Shown one piece after another: positions 1 to 13,110 of a stretch of DNA of 64,000 bases. The notes below the pieces were generated by a model, which did not search any database, was not told the origin of the DNA, and worked only from the letters and a program-made list of their open reading frames with translations. The translations under genes and the position numbers were made by a program. Numbering within the stretch: the first letter of the stretch is position 1; each line of letters starts with the position of its first letter. The stretch comes from Bostrychus sinensis (Eukaryota > Chordata > Actinopteri > Gobiiformes > Eleotridae), in contig CM036241.1 of the NCBI GenBank assembly GCA_020698575.1, positions 10,334,416 to 10,398,415 on the forward strand. Reading direction: 5' to 3'.

Positions 1-249
1 CCTGGCTTAGTCCTGGTTGTGTCCTGGTTTAGTCCTGGTTTAACCCTGCTTGTGTCCTGGTTTAGCTCTGGTTTAGCCCTGGAAGGTCCTGTTTTGCCCT
101 TATCTAGTGATGCATTTTTGTGTGTTTATCTTATCCCTTTGTTTAAATATGGGTTAGTCAGAATTTAGGCTCATCTTAATCCATTAAAGACTTAGAGAGC
201 GAAATATTTTGTTGAGTTGTTACTTAGTGTAAAAGTTTGAAAAGCACTG
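1..249 (-). mobile_element. hAT-like element end with 11-bp minisatellite
   Basis: Bases 1-93 are the reverse complement of the GGACTAAACCA-type minisatellite that recurs at 17-29 kb. Reading inward from the other end on the minus strand, the stretch ending at 249 begins CAGTGCTTTTCAAACTTTTA, a hAT/Charlie-style terminus. It then runs into a GTAACAACTC..AAAATATTT segment that resembles the array flanks near 21.58 and 25.54 kb. The other terminus would lie left of the window, so the element is partial here. The hAT assignment is inference from terminus style. Confidence 0.5.
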
Positions 250-1060
250 GTCTGTACTTTATCATGAAGGATTTTATTTATAAAAAAGTCTGGCCAATCA
301 CATACTTGGATACACTCAGGTCTGCTTCCACATTAAAATAAAGGGGCATTTGCTGTTGGTCCTCACAGCTTATAAACATTAAAATAGTGGCATCCAAAAA
401 ACTACAAAAAATTCCCCAAAGTGGCTATTCCAACACTGGTTAAGTCTGCTTTCATAAGGACATAAAAAGAGAAAAAAAATGTCACCACCACAACATGGTC
501 TGGAATAAATTTTCTTTTCTGTGCGCCTCAGGACCAGAAAGTTGAAAATCATTTGGTTAAAAATAGACATGATTCTGTGATTGGTGCATAAGCCCTATAA
601 GTACAGGCCTGAATTGTCTTTATTCCATACAGCCTTAGGGTCTGTGGTGCATCGAATGCACAGTTGGCTTGCTTTCATTAATCACCCATATCTTGCCCCG
701 GAGGGAGGACGAGGGGGAGGAGGTGCGTTGCAATTGAGAAGACTACAGGCTATCTCCATCTTTCAGTGGTTTCTGAAGATTAGGCGTAGACTCCTTGCTC
801 AATTAATCCCATTAGTGTTGTAATCTGAAGACGCTCTCTTAAACCATCTTCATTCATAGTCACATAGCACATATACACTCACAACACTGTCTATGTCCCA
901 GTGTCTGTACCCAGTGTGTGTACAGTCTTAATGGATGATCGTATGAACAAATGAACTGTCAGAACTGAAAAAAAAAAATAAAATTGGGTGACACTCTCTA
1001 CAGAATCAGACGTTTAGCCAGATCAGTCGGGTAACCCTCCCATTCAAACTATTTTTAAGT

Positions 1061-1504
1061 AGGGCTGCACAATATGGAGAAAACATGCGATATTCAATAA
1101 CTATGTTGAAAATTGCAATAACGATATTATTGCGATATTTGAAAATAGAGCCTACTTTTCGAACATAGTAAGTTAAATTCACTGCATTTCACAAAAATGT
1201 AAGTTCTTGTATTTACAAGTCAAAACAGCGACAAAATCAAAACTTAACACAGACTAAACCAGGAATAAAACAAGGCTAAGCTGTGACTAAATTAAATTAC
1301 CACTTAAACTGGACTTTTTAAACATTTTTATTTAGTCACAACACATGTTCTTTTAAGGCTCTGGTGGAAAATGATTCTTCAGTGTAAATCTCTGTCAGAT
1401 GGAAGACCACAGCGTTATTGTGATATATTTAGATTCTTGTGATACGGATATTGCATTTGCTGATATTGCAATAACGATAATTTTGCGATATATTGTGCCG
1501 CCCT
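1061..1504. mobile_element. hAT-like MITE with TIRs and TSD
   Basis: The left end AGGGCTGCACAATAT and the reverse complement of the right end AGGGCGGCACAATAT match at 14 of 15 bases. The flanks ATTTTTAAGT (1051-1060) and ATTTTCAAGT (1505-1514) differ at one base, consistent with an 8-10 bp target-site duplication. The interior is rich in GATATTGCAATAACGATA motifs in both orientations and has no coding capacity. The hAT class is inferred from duplication length. Confidence 0.7.
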
Positions 1505-1548
1505 ATTTTCAAGTCATTGTTATATGACTAATTATTTTTTATGCATTT

Positions 1549-1780
1549 TATTTATTTGACTTTAATTTGACCAGGAAAGTCCCAGGGGAGTCCTTGCTCC
1601 ATTGGGGACTTGTTGTACATGTTTTTGGAGATGGGGGAAGCTGGAGCACCCCAAGGAAACCTACGCAGACACGGGGAGAACATGCAAACTCCACACAGAA
1701 ACCCTCAGACGGTCCGGGAATCAAACCCAGGACCTTCTTGCTGTGAGCTGAGAGTGCTAACCAGTGTTATAACAATTTAT
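1549..1780. repeat. SINE-like interspersed repeat, copy 1
   Basis: This shares long stretches with 61612-61845, including TTGACCAGGAAAGTCCCA / TTAACCAGGAAAGTCCCA, GGGGAGTCCT, TTGTACATGTTTTT, and the GGGAATC..ACC and CCTTCTTGCTGTGAG blocks. The block near 1721-1775, read in reverse, resembles a tRNA-type B box. It is a dispersed fish repeat with no coding capacity. Confidence 0.6.
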
Positions 1781-3311
1781 AAATGGAAATAGGATGGACC
1801 GTGTTTGGTTTGGTTGCGTGTTTTTCAAAGGACGTTGGTCCAAATTTGAGCTGCTAATCAAATTAATCGTTTATGTAAAATAATTGTCAACTAATTCAGT
1901 GATCTATTAATGGCTGTCTGCAGTGTACATAGTGTCTGAAACATGCCATGTGCTCAGAGAGGAGGGTTTATTACTAAGACAGAGCAGTAAAGCCACAGAA
2001 ACAGTATAAGACCAAATTAAAATGACAGGTCAAGTCACTTTGACACAGAGAAAACAAAGATTACAGAAGAGAGTAAATTCTGGCATGTAGTAATAAGGTG
2101 GCTGGAGATACTGCTGAAGTAATATTTAGCTGTTTCGAGTTTTTATTCTGTACATTAAATTTACTAAGCTGCATCAGTTTACCACATTTTAGAAACTTGC
2201 CATGCACTTGGAGTATTCAGCTGTTAAGTTGCCACAATTATCACCATATTAAAATGCCTATTACCTCATCATTTCACTGTAATATCAGCGTCGTTTAGCT
2301 CCAGGTTTTGGAAAGTGCACCACCCTGATGGAACCAAAGGCAAAAAGGTTTCCTAAGTGGTACAGAAAGTTACATTTTGAACTGTACTGACCCAACCGTA
2401 ACATATTACTTGAGTCTAATGAAAATTACGCTTTTGTTTGGTTGCCAGGAAACCTCATTAATTTTCTTGTGTTGTTTGTAATAATGTGTAGGTAATTAAG
2501 TGAAGAGCAGTTTCGTAGTACTTCAAATAATGGCCTAAATTAAGTCCACTGAAAATATTTATCCAATAATTATAGCATTAGGTTGGTAGTATATGTTAGG
2601 CATAGACCAAACCTGACATAATTTTAAATTGCCGTCTCAAACTCATCCACTTATTTCCTCATTTGGAGCCTCTCGTGTTAATGTCTTGTGGATCCCTGTG
2701 CAGTGATTTAGTTTGCTAATTTGGCTTCTTCTCGTCTGCGCGGCCTGAGTTTTGTCGAGCTGTTTCTGAGAGCGGCTCTTTGAATTTGTTGGGTCCAGCT
2801 GCGCTTTATACGTTGCTGAGACTAATGAACCAACAGGAGGGAAGCCATATTAAAACTCTGGCGTTTCTTCCTGAATAAATTGTGTGAATTTGTTCAGAGT
2901 TGTTTTAGGACACAATGATGCTTATTTATCGCTCTGGTTATGGTGTTAAAATTAAATAAAAAATAGCTAATGAGCATATAAATTTAAATTGCAATGCTAA
3001 CTATTAAAAAGGTAAAACAGCAATGATAAACAATGGCTCAACAATATTAACAATATAAAAAACTATTCATCATTATATGTAGCAAAGCATAATCTATAAG
3101 GAATTGTAAAAACTGGCTTTTTAATATATGAAAATGTTCAGCCTGTACCTACAAGCTTCGGCCAATCACGTGCTTGCATACAATCAGGTGTGCTTCTGCA
3201 ATAGAATAAGGGATGTTCCCATTGGCTGGTGGTCTACTCAGCTTGTAACCATTGAAATATTGGCAGCCAAAAATCCTATTCAAAGCCCCCAGCACTGACT
3301 AAATATCTGCT

Positions 3312-4062
3312 TACTGTATTTTCCAGACTGTAAGTCGCACTTTTTTTTCATAGTCTAGGGGTGCGACGTATACTCAGGTGCGACTTATATATTAAAATAT
3401 TTCAGGTGTTGGTTAGAGGGCGCTCTAGGCTTGTGTACCAGCATCTGCTGCACCTGTACCACTGACAATTTAAAATGTAAACATTACCGCTAACAACTTA
3501 GGCTATAAAGACAACTGAGAAAGAGCGGAATAATTGGAAATGGAACTGATGCTGAGTCTGACGACAGCCACGCAGAGGAGGAAGCGGCGCTTCGTCTACC
3601 TCCGGAGTTGGCGGAGTTGTTCAGAAGCGACACTGAGGATGAAGAATTTAAAGGATTTAGTGATTAGGAGTGAGATGGTGAGTTTGGTGAACCTGTGATA
3701 TTATGTTCTTTATGCTATAGTTATGTGAATAACTGTTAATATATTACGTTAACATACGAGACACCTATTCAGTTCGTTGTTGTTGTTGTTGTTTATGCTT
3801 CATGTAGCTGAATAACCATCAATGTGTTACGTTAGCATAGCGCACACCTATTCAGCCTGTTGTTCTCTATTCTATTATTACTATAACTTGCCTTTCAAGA
3901 TGAAATGTCTGTTCTTGGTGTCGGATTTTGTAAAATAAATTTCCCCCAAAAAAGCGACTTATAGTCCAGTGCGACTTATATACGTTTTTTCTTCTTTATT
4001 ATGCATTTTTTGGCTAGTGCGACTTATACTCCAGAGCGACTTATAGTCTGGAAAATACGGTA
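3312..4062. mobile_element. pogo/Tc1-like non-autonomous element
   Basis: The left end CTGTATTTTCCAGACTGTAA and the reverse complement of the right end CCGTATTTTCCAGACTATAA form matching inverted termini, each bordered by TA. Subterminal GCGACTTATA motifs repeat at both ends. A TA target points to the Tc1/mariner/pogo superfamily. The interior keeps a short open stretch (about 3550-3667, plus strand) encoding an acidic peptide ending LFRSDTEDEEFKGFSD. That looks like leftover transposase or accessory coding sequence. The exact family is uncertain. Confidence 0.6.
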
Positions 4063-4189
4063 CATGGTGAAACAGCACAATAAAAAAAAAACATAAATAA
4101 AGGGAAAAGGAAAGAAAAGGAAAACGTGCATAAACACTGGTAATGCATGACTGTGGCACAAATAATTTAATGCTGAACCCAGTGCTAGA

Positions 4190-4470
4190 AGTTTTGATTT
4201 AGTCTTGACAAGTCGTCCCTTACTTGACCGCATCTAAAAATCCTTTTATGTATCTTTAAATGAATCTCGGTCGCCTCTAGAACAGCATTCCACATTGTAC
4301 AACCTTTAAAAACATTATGTGGTGAAAAGAAAATGTTTCCAATAGAGATCCAAAGCAGTTTACTTCCTTGAACTTTTGTATGATGCCATTTTACTATAAA
4401 ATGACAAAACAGAGCTGTACACTGTTTTCCATAGATAGAGAAAAAGTCTACTTTTAGCACAAAACAACAC
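4190..4470. repeat. Interspersed repeat, 15.4/35.4-kb family
   Basis: This shares the CGCCTCTAGAACAGCATT-like block, ACAACCTTTAAAAACATT, and the block around ACTTCCTTGAACTTTT / GATGCCATTTTACTA / CAGAGCTGTACACTG with the copies at 15403-16400 and 35385-36420. It is non-coding; the several short antisense ORFs across it are not supported. Confidence 0.55.
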
Positions 4471-5239
4471 TAGATTCAGTGGATAACCTTTCAAAGACAA
4501 ACAACACTACATCACCTGACATTCACCTACATTTTTTTTCTTTCCTTTAAAGTAAAACTTTCCCTTTGTCCACCTCCTTCCTCTTTCTCCTCACAATGAA
4601 AAACTGTCCTAGAGCTTACTGCAAAGCTTTTTTATTTTGACCATGAAAAGCACATGCAAAGAAAATTAAAAATACAGGGTGTCCTTAAAGTCTTTTTACA
4701 ATTTAAATACATTGTGTACCATATAAACTCCACATGAGAAATGTCCTTGAAGGCAAATCAGGATGCATAATTTTTTCCGTTTAATGCCTCTCCAACACTA
4801 CTGCTCTCTAAATTATGATTTGGGTTAGTGAAGTGACGCGATAAATCAAAGTCCACGGGCGTCTATATGTTTACTCTGCTCTTATTGCCATTTTCTGGTA
4901 TATTTCTTCGGGACTGGAAGGAGAGGCAGCTGCGGCAGAGGTCACACAGACGACGACGTCCCAGGAGGCCGAGCGGCGTTATATTTGTCTATCCCGGTTT
5001 ATACTCCATACATTTAGGTCATAGGCGCTTTCCGAACCATTACATTAGTCATTCATACATTTTCATACACTGCCTGATTAATGGACTGTGTGAGTGTATA
5101 ATGTAATGTAAACACTGTTATGTTATGTAATGGCAATCTGTATTCCTTTTTTTAGTGTTTGAAATTTTAGTGAAGTGGATATGGTGGACCTGGAGGGCAA
5201 GTTGTTAAATTACTACCCAAAAAAAAATGATACACATAA

Positions 5240-5640
5240 TAAATCAAAATGCAAAAAAAAAAAAAAAAAAAAAAATGAAAAAACACAAAAAAGTAAACAT
5301 TTTAAGAAAAGAAAATATTAGAAAACTGTTAAAAATATATATCACTAAATGCTTAAGTTTATTGGACTTTTTTTGGATTTCTTTCTTTCTTTTTTTCTGA
5401 ACAGTTTTAATATTTTTGCATTTTGTATTTTTTTCTTAGTTTTATTTATTTATTAATTTTATTTTATCATTTTGTTTTTTTGTTTTTTCTGAGCAATTTT
5501 TATTTTTATTTTTTTTCATGTTTTTGTATTTATTTTGTTTCTTTTTTTTTTTTTGATTTATTTATTTATGTATTTTTCTTTTTTTTTTTTTTTCATTTTA
5601 CCATATTTGTTGTTTCTCAATCTGTCTTTTTGATGTTTTT
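5240..5640. repeat. A-tract and T-rich low-complexity DNA
   Basis: An A-tract lies at 5251-5274, followed by T-rich, A/T low-complexity sequence through about 5640. The open frame across it (5423-5671) is a phenylalanine/tyrosine-rich artefact of T richness. Confidence 0.8.
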
Positions 5641-6204
5641 TTACTTTTCCTTCAGGGCCACCATACTTTAATGTAGCACAACATGGCAGCTGTACTATTT
5701 CCATTCTAGACATAAATCCCTTTGATTATTTCTTGATATGAGAGAGAATAAAGAGGAGATGAACATAGTTAGATACATGCTCTGCTCTGTGATTGGATGA
5801 AGGACCGTGGAAGGCGTCCAGTCAGAATCCAGAACTTCAAGACCGTGACCGGGAAAGGGCAGAGAAAAGGGAACATATTACTTGTCATTATAATTAAAAC
5901 ATTAGAGCCGGGAGCGAGGTTTGATGATGACAGGACAGTTAATCTATGTCCACTTTCTTTTCAGTCATTTCCCTGAAGCACACAGAGAAGATGAGACGAC
6001 ACAAGACGACCCTGTCTCTCACACGAGCTGCACTCATCCACTTACAATATTTGATTATGAAGCAATGAGTACCAGCTACTGTGTGAAGGGCAAAGATCCT
6101 GAGTATACTGTATATTATACAGTATATCAATATCTTAAGTCCTGTTCAGTCAGACCCATTCACTTTAAGGTGAGGTGGGTCTGGAACTTTGGTCACATAT
6201 GGGG

Positions 6205-6209
6205 CAGTC

Positions 6210-6263
<54 letters not shown>

Positions 6264-6560
6264 CATCAGTCTTATATAGCACTTTTCTACACACTCAAAG
6301 TCGTTTTACAGTTTGGTGCATTATTCTCTCCTCAGTCACACTCGGTGGTGGTGAGCCACTTCTGTAGCTACAGCTGCCCTGGGGCAGACTGACGCATGCG
6401 TGGCTGCCAATTTGCGCCTATGGCCCCTCCGACCAACCACAGTCACACTGACACATACATACATAGGCAAGGTGGGTCAATGTGTCTTGCCCAAGGTCAC
6501 AACAACAGTATGCAATGCCAGTTGAACCACCAACCTTTGGGTTAATGGGGTTTGTGCTTT
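6205..6560 (+). repeat. (TAA)n microsatellite plus SINE-like repeat
   Basis: A run of about 19 TAA triplets (about 6211-6262) is followed by TTATATAGCACTTTTCTACA, a block containing GCTACAGCTGCCCTGGGGCAG, and a CTTGCCCAAGGTCACA block. The same modules occur in reverse at 43884-44150. This is the usual make-up of a fish SINE or LINE-tail repeat. Confidence 0.65.
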
Positions 6561-6710
6561 GCCTTCTGATCGGATGCATGTTTGCTGTCCATATGTTATT
6601 CAAATGTAGTCAACTTTGGTTTAATTTGTGTCCATTTCTTCTGGAAGTACAGGTCTTAAAAGCATTAAAAAGGCATTAAATTTGGTTTTGTCAAAATCAA
6701 GGCTTTAAAA

Positions 6711-7033
6711 CAGGGGTGTCCAAACTTTTTTCCTTGAGGGCCACATACTGAAAAATATATGTGCAGGAGGGCCACTCAGTCGAGGCGTCATATTTTGCAT
6801 CACCACTAAAGATGTCACTTTTTTTTTGGCGCCACCAACCATTAATTTCTATTTTTTCTTTCTTAATGCCAGGTACATCTCACACAAATTAATTTTTTTA
6901 CCTGCATTTCAAAACTTGCTGTAAACAATGCCATCTGTGGCAATTTGGGCCAATTGTGAATGAAGTCCGAGGGCCAATAAAAAATAGTCTGCGGGCCGCA
7001 TTTGGCCCCCGGGCCATAGTTTGGACACCCCTG
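6711..7033. mobile_element. hAT-like element with perfect 8-bp TSD
   Basis: The termini CAGGGGTGTCCAAACT and AGTTTGGACACCCCTG are perfect inverse complements over 16 bp. The element is bordered by identical 8-bp duplications CTTTAAAA (6703-6710 and 7034-7041). At 323 bp it has no coding sequence. The 8-bp duplication and the CAGGGG..CCCCTG ends fit non-autonomous hAT elements. It sits inside sequence made of recurring GGTCTTAAAA-type motifs. Confidence 0.85.
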
Positions 7034-10000
7034 CTTTAAAAGTATTAAAGCCTTGATACAATGTAGGTATTACATTGTGTTCATCTAGGGCTTAAAATTT
7101 GTCAAAACATTATGTTAATATTACAAAAATTAGTGTCCCCACAATAACAAAATATATTTTTTGCATGATTCATTTATTCATGATTTTTTTCCATTTGTAT
7201 TAGACTTAAAATAAAACCCTTGAGTGTCAGTACTGATAATTCCTTAGTGTAAAATTCATACAGATGTTCTGTTGCTGGCTGCACTCTGAGTGGCATTAAA
7301 AGGTCTTAAAAAGGTCTTGAATTTCACAAGACAAAACCTGGAGCTACCCTGATGATGCATTAAGACGGTCGTCAGCATTGCTGTGGTTTCTGGGTCAGGT
7401 TAGATGTGGGACAGTGCTCTTCAACCGAGCTGATGCTTAGGGTCCAAATGGGGTCTCCACAAACCCACCTGGTATTGCTCACTTTACCTTACAGCGCTTA
7501 TTAAAGGTAAACCAACAACTAAATGGGACGTTGCAGGATGAAGGAAGCCCTCTGTTCCTCCCCTGGTGTATCTTGGCAAAAAAGCAGCCAGTGTCCCTGA
7601 AGTCTTGGTATCACTAGAAAATGACACATCCTAGTTAGCCATAACAAAAAGCCAGCGTTTGCTTTATTTCTTAGATTTTCGTCACGACAGAAAAAGCAAG
7701 GGAAACCTTTGTACAGATACAAGTTGGGGAAAACAAGAGTGAACTGGACCTCTACATGTACAAGGAGCCCCGTCAAGGACAAATGTGACCAAAACAGCGA
7801 AAAAACAAGCAAAGGCGGTTTCTATTTAAGGTCCTGCAGCGTCAATGAGGACAAAATCTTTAGTCCTACTGGGAAGAAGCTGCTTTTTAGCCACTGGACG
7901 TTCTGGTTTTGAGCCTCTAGTCTTCTGTGAGATGTGAAAAGTTTGAGCGCTGGGTGGGATGGGTCTTTTGTGATGGAAGTTGCTCTGCTCCAGGACTGGC
8001 TGATGTGAAGGAAGGCTTCTGAGTTTTTATGTCTATCCAGTATACTTTATCTGTGTATAGAAATAGAGAAATCTCTGTTAACACAAGCAGGATTTATTGG
8101 GCTCTGTGAGGTGACTTTTGTTTTGTTTTTATTGACAAAATTAAGATAAACTGTCACCAGATAACAACAAGTCAACAATGAGGCACCTAAAATGTATTTT
8201 GACCATAATATTAATGGCTATGGCATTTATGCTTCAGCAAGAGAGGAGTCAGTGTATTGAACTTGCAGCTCATCAATGAAGAAAAATCAATGCCCAAGAA
8301 AATAGCTGCATATCAAAGGCCTCACCGATGCCTCAATTAAATACATGCAACTCCTTTAGTTTACACAAAGGCAAAAGAGCCAGCCCAGTGCATGTTTGTA
8401 CATTAAATTAGCACCTCAGTATTCACCTCCATTCTTCGAAACACTTCAAAGATCAGGGTTTATACATAAACTCTGGGCCATAGCTCTAGGCACTAACACT
8501 CTAATAACAGTGTTTGGATGAAAAATGAGTGTGACATTTAGTACATTTAAAAATGCAGGTCTTCTCAAATGTTCAAAGAGACCTGAAGGAAGTCATCTGG
8601 CCTTAATGCCCGTGTTTGGTCAAAACTAAACACAACATTTATAGGAATACCTCATGAAAGTAGTCGAGCAGCAGAAGAAAATATAAACGGTACAGATATT
8701 GTTAAAGCAACACCAGTTTAGGGCTTATACTTTACATTTCTACTTCTTTTACTTTTGGCGATATTGCAATAGAAAAAGTCTCATGATACTGTTGTATTTC
8801 TCTCTCCGGATGTCTGTGTACATGAAACAGTGGTTGCTCCTTTTCCTGACTGTAGATAAATATTTGCACCTTAGAAAAAATACTGTTATCAAACACTTAT
8901 TTAGTCTTAATCTTTATAAATATGACAAAAATTGTGACACTTAAAGCTTGTCAGGGCAGTTTTACGCCTAGTTCACACCGGCAGTGTTACAGTACAGGTC
9001 CGCGTCTGGCGCTTCGACCAAATTAAATATGGAGTGTATTTTTGTCGGATGCCACAGCCCTAATGCATAAAGTTGAGCAGAGCAGATCGGGCCAGACAGG
9101 AAGTCAGACCTGGGACCAGTGAAAAGGATCCGGTAAATTTCAAAATTAAAACGCTTGTGCAGCCTCGCTCGTCTTAACTGGGGACACGAAAGAGATTGGA
9201 TACCATTAAATGTGAGTTAAAGCAAAGTTTTTATAAGTGTTAGAGAATATATTTTGTTATTGTGAGCATTTCTACAATACCATGAGCCTACCCACAATAT
9301 TGCAAATGAATATTGTACCATGAGGTTTGGCTAACGTTACATCATTAATGCATTGCAGATAGTTCAATATATCTGCCTTTCACTTTCCTGACATTTTCTT
9401 ATTTTATCTTTCTGTTTTGGAGTAGACTCTTTCACAGTTTTACCCCACTATTAATTTATTGATTTATTTTCATTGACAGGCAGTATAGACCAGTGGGGTT
9501 CATTTGATCTAGATATTTCAGATGATCAAATGTATTGAACCTGAGACAGAATAATGTCAGAATATCACAGTATGCCAACACAAAAAGAAAACATTTAACA
9601 AGCAAGTGGCAATGCTAGAGAGTAAACTATTCCCTTCTACATTAATTAGATTAATTAGATTGTGTTTAATTTAAAACCAAAATACATGAAATAAACCTAA
9701 AATAACCTAAAATCCTTAATACTAAAGCCTAGATATCATCAAGTGTTTACCACACATCTTTAAACTCTCTTAGATGAATAAACAGTTTTCCTTTAGTGCA
9801 GGTTTAGGTGACAGTCACAGAAAAACCTCTCTTTCCCACACCTTTTTTTCCCATGATTAAGGAAGGCCTCTGTTTAAGCAGCATAAACCTGCCTGTCACT
9901 ACCGCGCTCATAATCTGGGACTACATCTCCTTTTCTCTGCCTTATCCTCCGCTCTACTCCCCTGAGCCTGCCGTGTGTGTGTGGATCTGTCTTTGTCTCT

Positions 10001-10730
10001 ATCACAGCTCATTACCGCGCCAGGTTCAAGGAGATCTCTGCCTCATTTGCATTGGAAAGCCCCCCTGGCTCTGTCCCCGCTCTATGCTCCACACTCAGGT
10101 CATTCACTAGCAGCCTATTTTGTCCGGCTTTAGATTAAAACCAATCAATCACGGCCCGGATCACCCTGACCTGAGGAAGAGAATGAGTGTCGCTGGACCA
10201 TCGAAACATGTTTTACTCGGCTCGACAATAGCTTTTTTATAGCACCGCCATGGCAACACGCGATCCTGAACATTTCGCTTATTAGAGCCTGAGAAAGCGG
10301 CGAAGTGTCCACCGCTGTGTGAGCATAAAAATTCAAATAAAGGGAAGCTGCATTGTGCGGTGTAAAAGGCGTAATCTGTCACTGGGGAGAAAGGAGATGA
10401 GAAACCACGAGGGAGGCCAAACAAGGAACAGTAAATTGCACAAAGAGTTGTTGCTTTATTTGAAATATTGACAGTGAAGTAGTGAATTGGCTATTTTGAT
10501 CAGTTTCCAGGCATTTTATTGAGCTTTACAAATGTTTGCTTGTATCTGTCAAGTTTTTGCATTTTTATGTAGCTATGTGCTGTAGTATGTGTTCACTAGG
10601 GCTGAGCAATATATTATTTCATACCAAATACATCATTTTTTTCCCCATGTATGCGATGAATTTTCCATAGACCATGATATCCTAAGCTCAAATTAACTTT
10701 AAGCTTTTAGTATGGATTGAAATCTTACTT

Positions 10731-11030
10731 TGGAAGGGCCCACAGATCTGGAACGCCATACCTGCCAAATTAAAAGCCCTCCCAGATCTAAAACTGTTTA
10801 CATATAAAGTAAAACAGTGGCTTAAATCCAATCAAATCTGTGAACATTAGAGCCACATTTCCACCAGTGTTTTATTGTAAATAGTCTAAATTATATCTAC
10901 TGTATGTTTTAATGTTTGTGTTCTTGTCTGATTGACCTGGTCTGCAAATTAGCTGTTAGCTGAAATTGTAACAATGCATTTTTTGTCCTGTCCCTTTCAA
11001 ATAAACTTATAAATAAATACATTTTCTACT
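10731..11030 (+). pseudogene. Degenerate LINE C-terminus and tail
   Basis: A 39-codon open stretch ending in TAG at 10848-10850 encodes WKGPQIWNAIPAKLKALPDL followed by a KLF..QWLKS segment. This resembles the conserved C-terminal W-N-x-L/I-P motif of CR1/L2-type reverse transcriptases. An A/T-rich tail ending near TTTCAAATAAACTTATAAAT follows. Upstream coding sequence is missing, so this is a 5'-truncated remnant. Confidence 0.55.
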
Positions 11031-12754
11031 GCTTCTAGTGTCTTGTAACTAGCTTATTCTTGTCAAAGCTGGACTACAGTGAAACTATCTATCTATATAT
11101 TTGCCTGTCCCACAACTTAGCCAAATTGGACCCCCTTTATCTTGTTGCTCTATAACAAGCTCCGCCTTTAGGACTCACCATTGGACTTTATACTCATTAG
11201 CTGGATTTTCCTCACTAAATATTCGCAGGATGTGGCATTGGTATATTTTGATACAAGGGCATTTTGGGCAAGTTGCCGTCTCATCTGCTCTAAGTTCATT
11301 GCTCTCCAGAACACTCAGTCTCAGAGCCAGCAGTCGGCTAAAGTTTAAGGCAACTTTTTTAGTTTTTAGTCACCATCTGCACCTGTAACATCTAGCTGAG
11401 CATGATCATAATTGTTTTAATATTTAGTCATAATGTTTTAAAGATTGTAATAATCAAATAAAATGAAATTTAAAAAGTGGTTGGCACGTAAATAATAGAT
11501 CATAATAAATAATAGCCTCATGAGCTCACCTGGGACTGTTGTTTCGCCCGACAGCTTGAGAGAATTAACTGTATATTTTATACTGTTATGTATATTATAT
11601 TGTCTTGCTATTTAGTCTGTTTTCTTTTTTACAGTGCATCCTTGAATGTCATTTTAGACCAAACCTTTGACAATGACCTAGACTTTAAGTTGTTAAGCTC
11701 ATACTCCACATCTTCCAGCCCAGTCTCTCACATTTTCACCGTCGGTCTGTGGCCATCACTGCCCACCCACGCCTCCTCTGCCTCCTCTGCCTCCTCTCTC
11801 TCCTCAGATCTCTGCTCTCCCTTTCGACAACCTCAAGACACACACGTAAAGTAACATGCAACATGCAACAACATGTAACAGCAAGCCTTATGTCCGCTTT
11901 ACCTAAAAATATGGTACACAAATTATTCAACTCTGCACTTTCCACAAACACTGCTGTGGACAGATCCATAGATGTGGAGGTAATGCAACTTTAATGGCGT
12001 CACATGGGAAGATAGAAGTGTTATGTCAGCGAAGTGGAGACATTCACAGATATATACACCTTCTGCACTGTTTCTGATATTTTCTGCATGATTTTTTTTT
12101 TTTTAGCTGTCAGCATTTGTACATCACAGTTTTGAGCAGGCAGTGGTCAAAAATCTGTCATTGTGCTGTGATCAGTGTTGTCACTTCCTCTGTTGCTGCT
12201 GTGGTCTGGGTTACTGCAGTTGTCAAACTCATACTTCAGTTTTTAAGTGCGTATACTGTGAGCCATAGACCTTGCAAACTCATATATACTGTACGTAGAT
12301 GTTAACAGGATTTTTGGACTGTATTATCAGTAGTTACTGAGTGTTGACTGCTTTCCTCCACGACCACAAAATGTTTTAGTAATTATTATTCAACTACTAT
12401 TGAACACTGAAAGCAGCAGCATAGCATGTCTATGGGCATTCATGTTTTTGTATTAAAGCAGTGTAGGTTTGCTGCACTTAATTAGTTAGAGGTGGAAGTC
12501 AGTGCATAACCGATACATGATGCAACTGTAGATGCTATAATGCTGCTGACAAAATAGATCCACTTTTTGAATGCACAAGCATGAATTTAATATTATTATA
12601 GTGCATTTATACTGTTCATACAAGTTTGCAATTTGTTACAAATTACACACTCAACAGGAGGTCTCGGAGCAGTTGCTGAAATGTACTTTGCACTTCAGAA
12701 ACACAAACTAGCATTTAGACTGATGCCTTATCCAACCACAACCAATGTACTAGA

Positions 12755-13110
12755 AAGTAGTGTTGTAGCTCCCGAGACCAATCTTAAGACAGCTTTTTTA
12801 TGTCTTGGTCTCGCCTTGTTCTTGGCTGCAGTTCAACTCAATCTTTGTCTCTAATCCTATTTTACTTGGTCTTATCTCAATCTTGGATGGAATGGTCTCA
12901 GATTTTTTTTTTCACCTAATATAAAAAAAATACTATTCAGGGGGGTTAAAATTATGAATAATTTGTTTGAACCACTTTTTTCCCCTTACTTTTCACCTTT
13001 ATTTAGTGTTAGTTCATATGGTTTTGGACTCGACCTGGTCTTGGTTTGCCTCGGTCTCAGCCCTTAAAAGTCTTGGTCTCAACGCTTTGGCCTTGTCTTC
13101 GTCCTGGTCC
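12755..13110. repeat. GAGACC/GGTCTC-rich dispersed repeat
   Basis: The stretch starts near AGTAGTGTTGTAGCTCCCGA and is dominated by irregular TTGGTCTC/TCTTGGTCT motifs. It is interrupted by a T-rich segment at 12905-12985. It ends about 160 bp before the tex264 3' splice site at 13273. I read it as a non-autonomous element remnant; the class is unknown. Confidence 0.45.

Noticed and set aside
4674..4720. TACAGGGTGTCCTTAAAGTC, like a transposon terminus
   Set aside because: I found no matching inverted end downstream, so no element could be defined.
5423..5671. 82-codon Phe/Tyr-rich ORF resembling a membrane protein
   Set aside because: It lies in T-rich low-complexity DNA, and the hydrophobicity follows from base composition.
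10160..10215. CTGAGGAAG..CGAAACATG motif, also near 36885-36920
   Set aside because: It resembles a motif common in retroelement 3' regions, but each stretch is short and has no other supporting sequence.
11085..11395. Possible second LINE C-terminal fragment
   Set aside because: The translation (for example SLLSRTLSLRASSRLKFKAT) only faintly recalls LINE tails, too weak to list as a feature.
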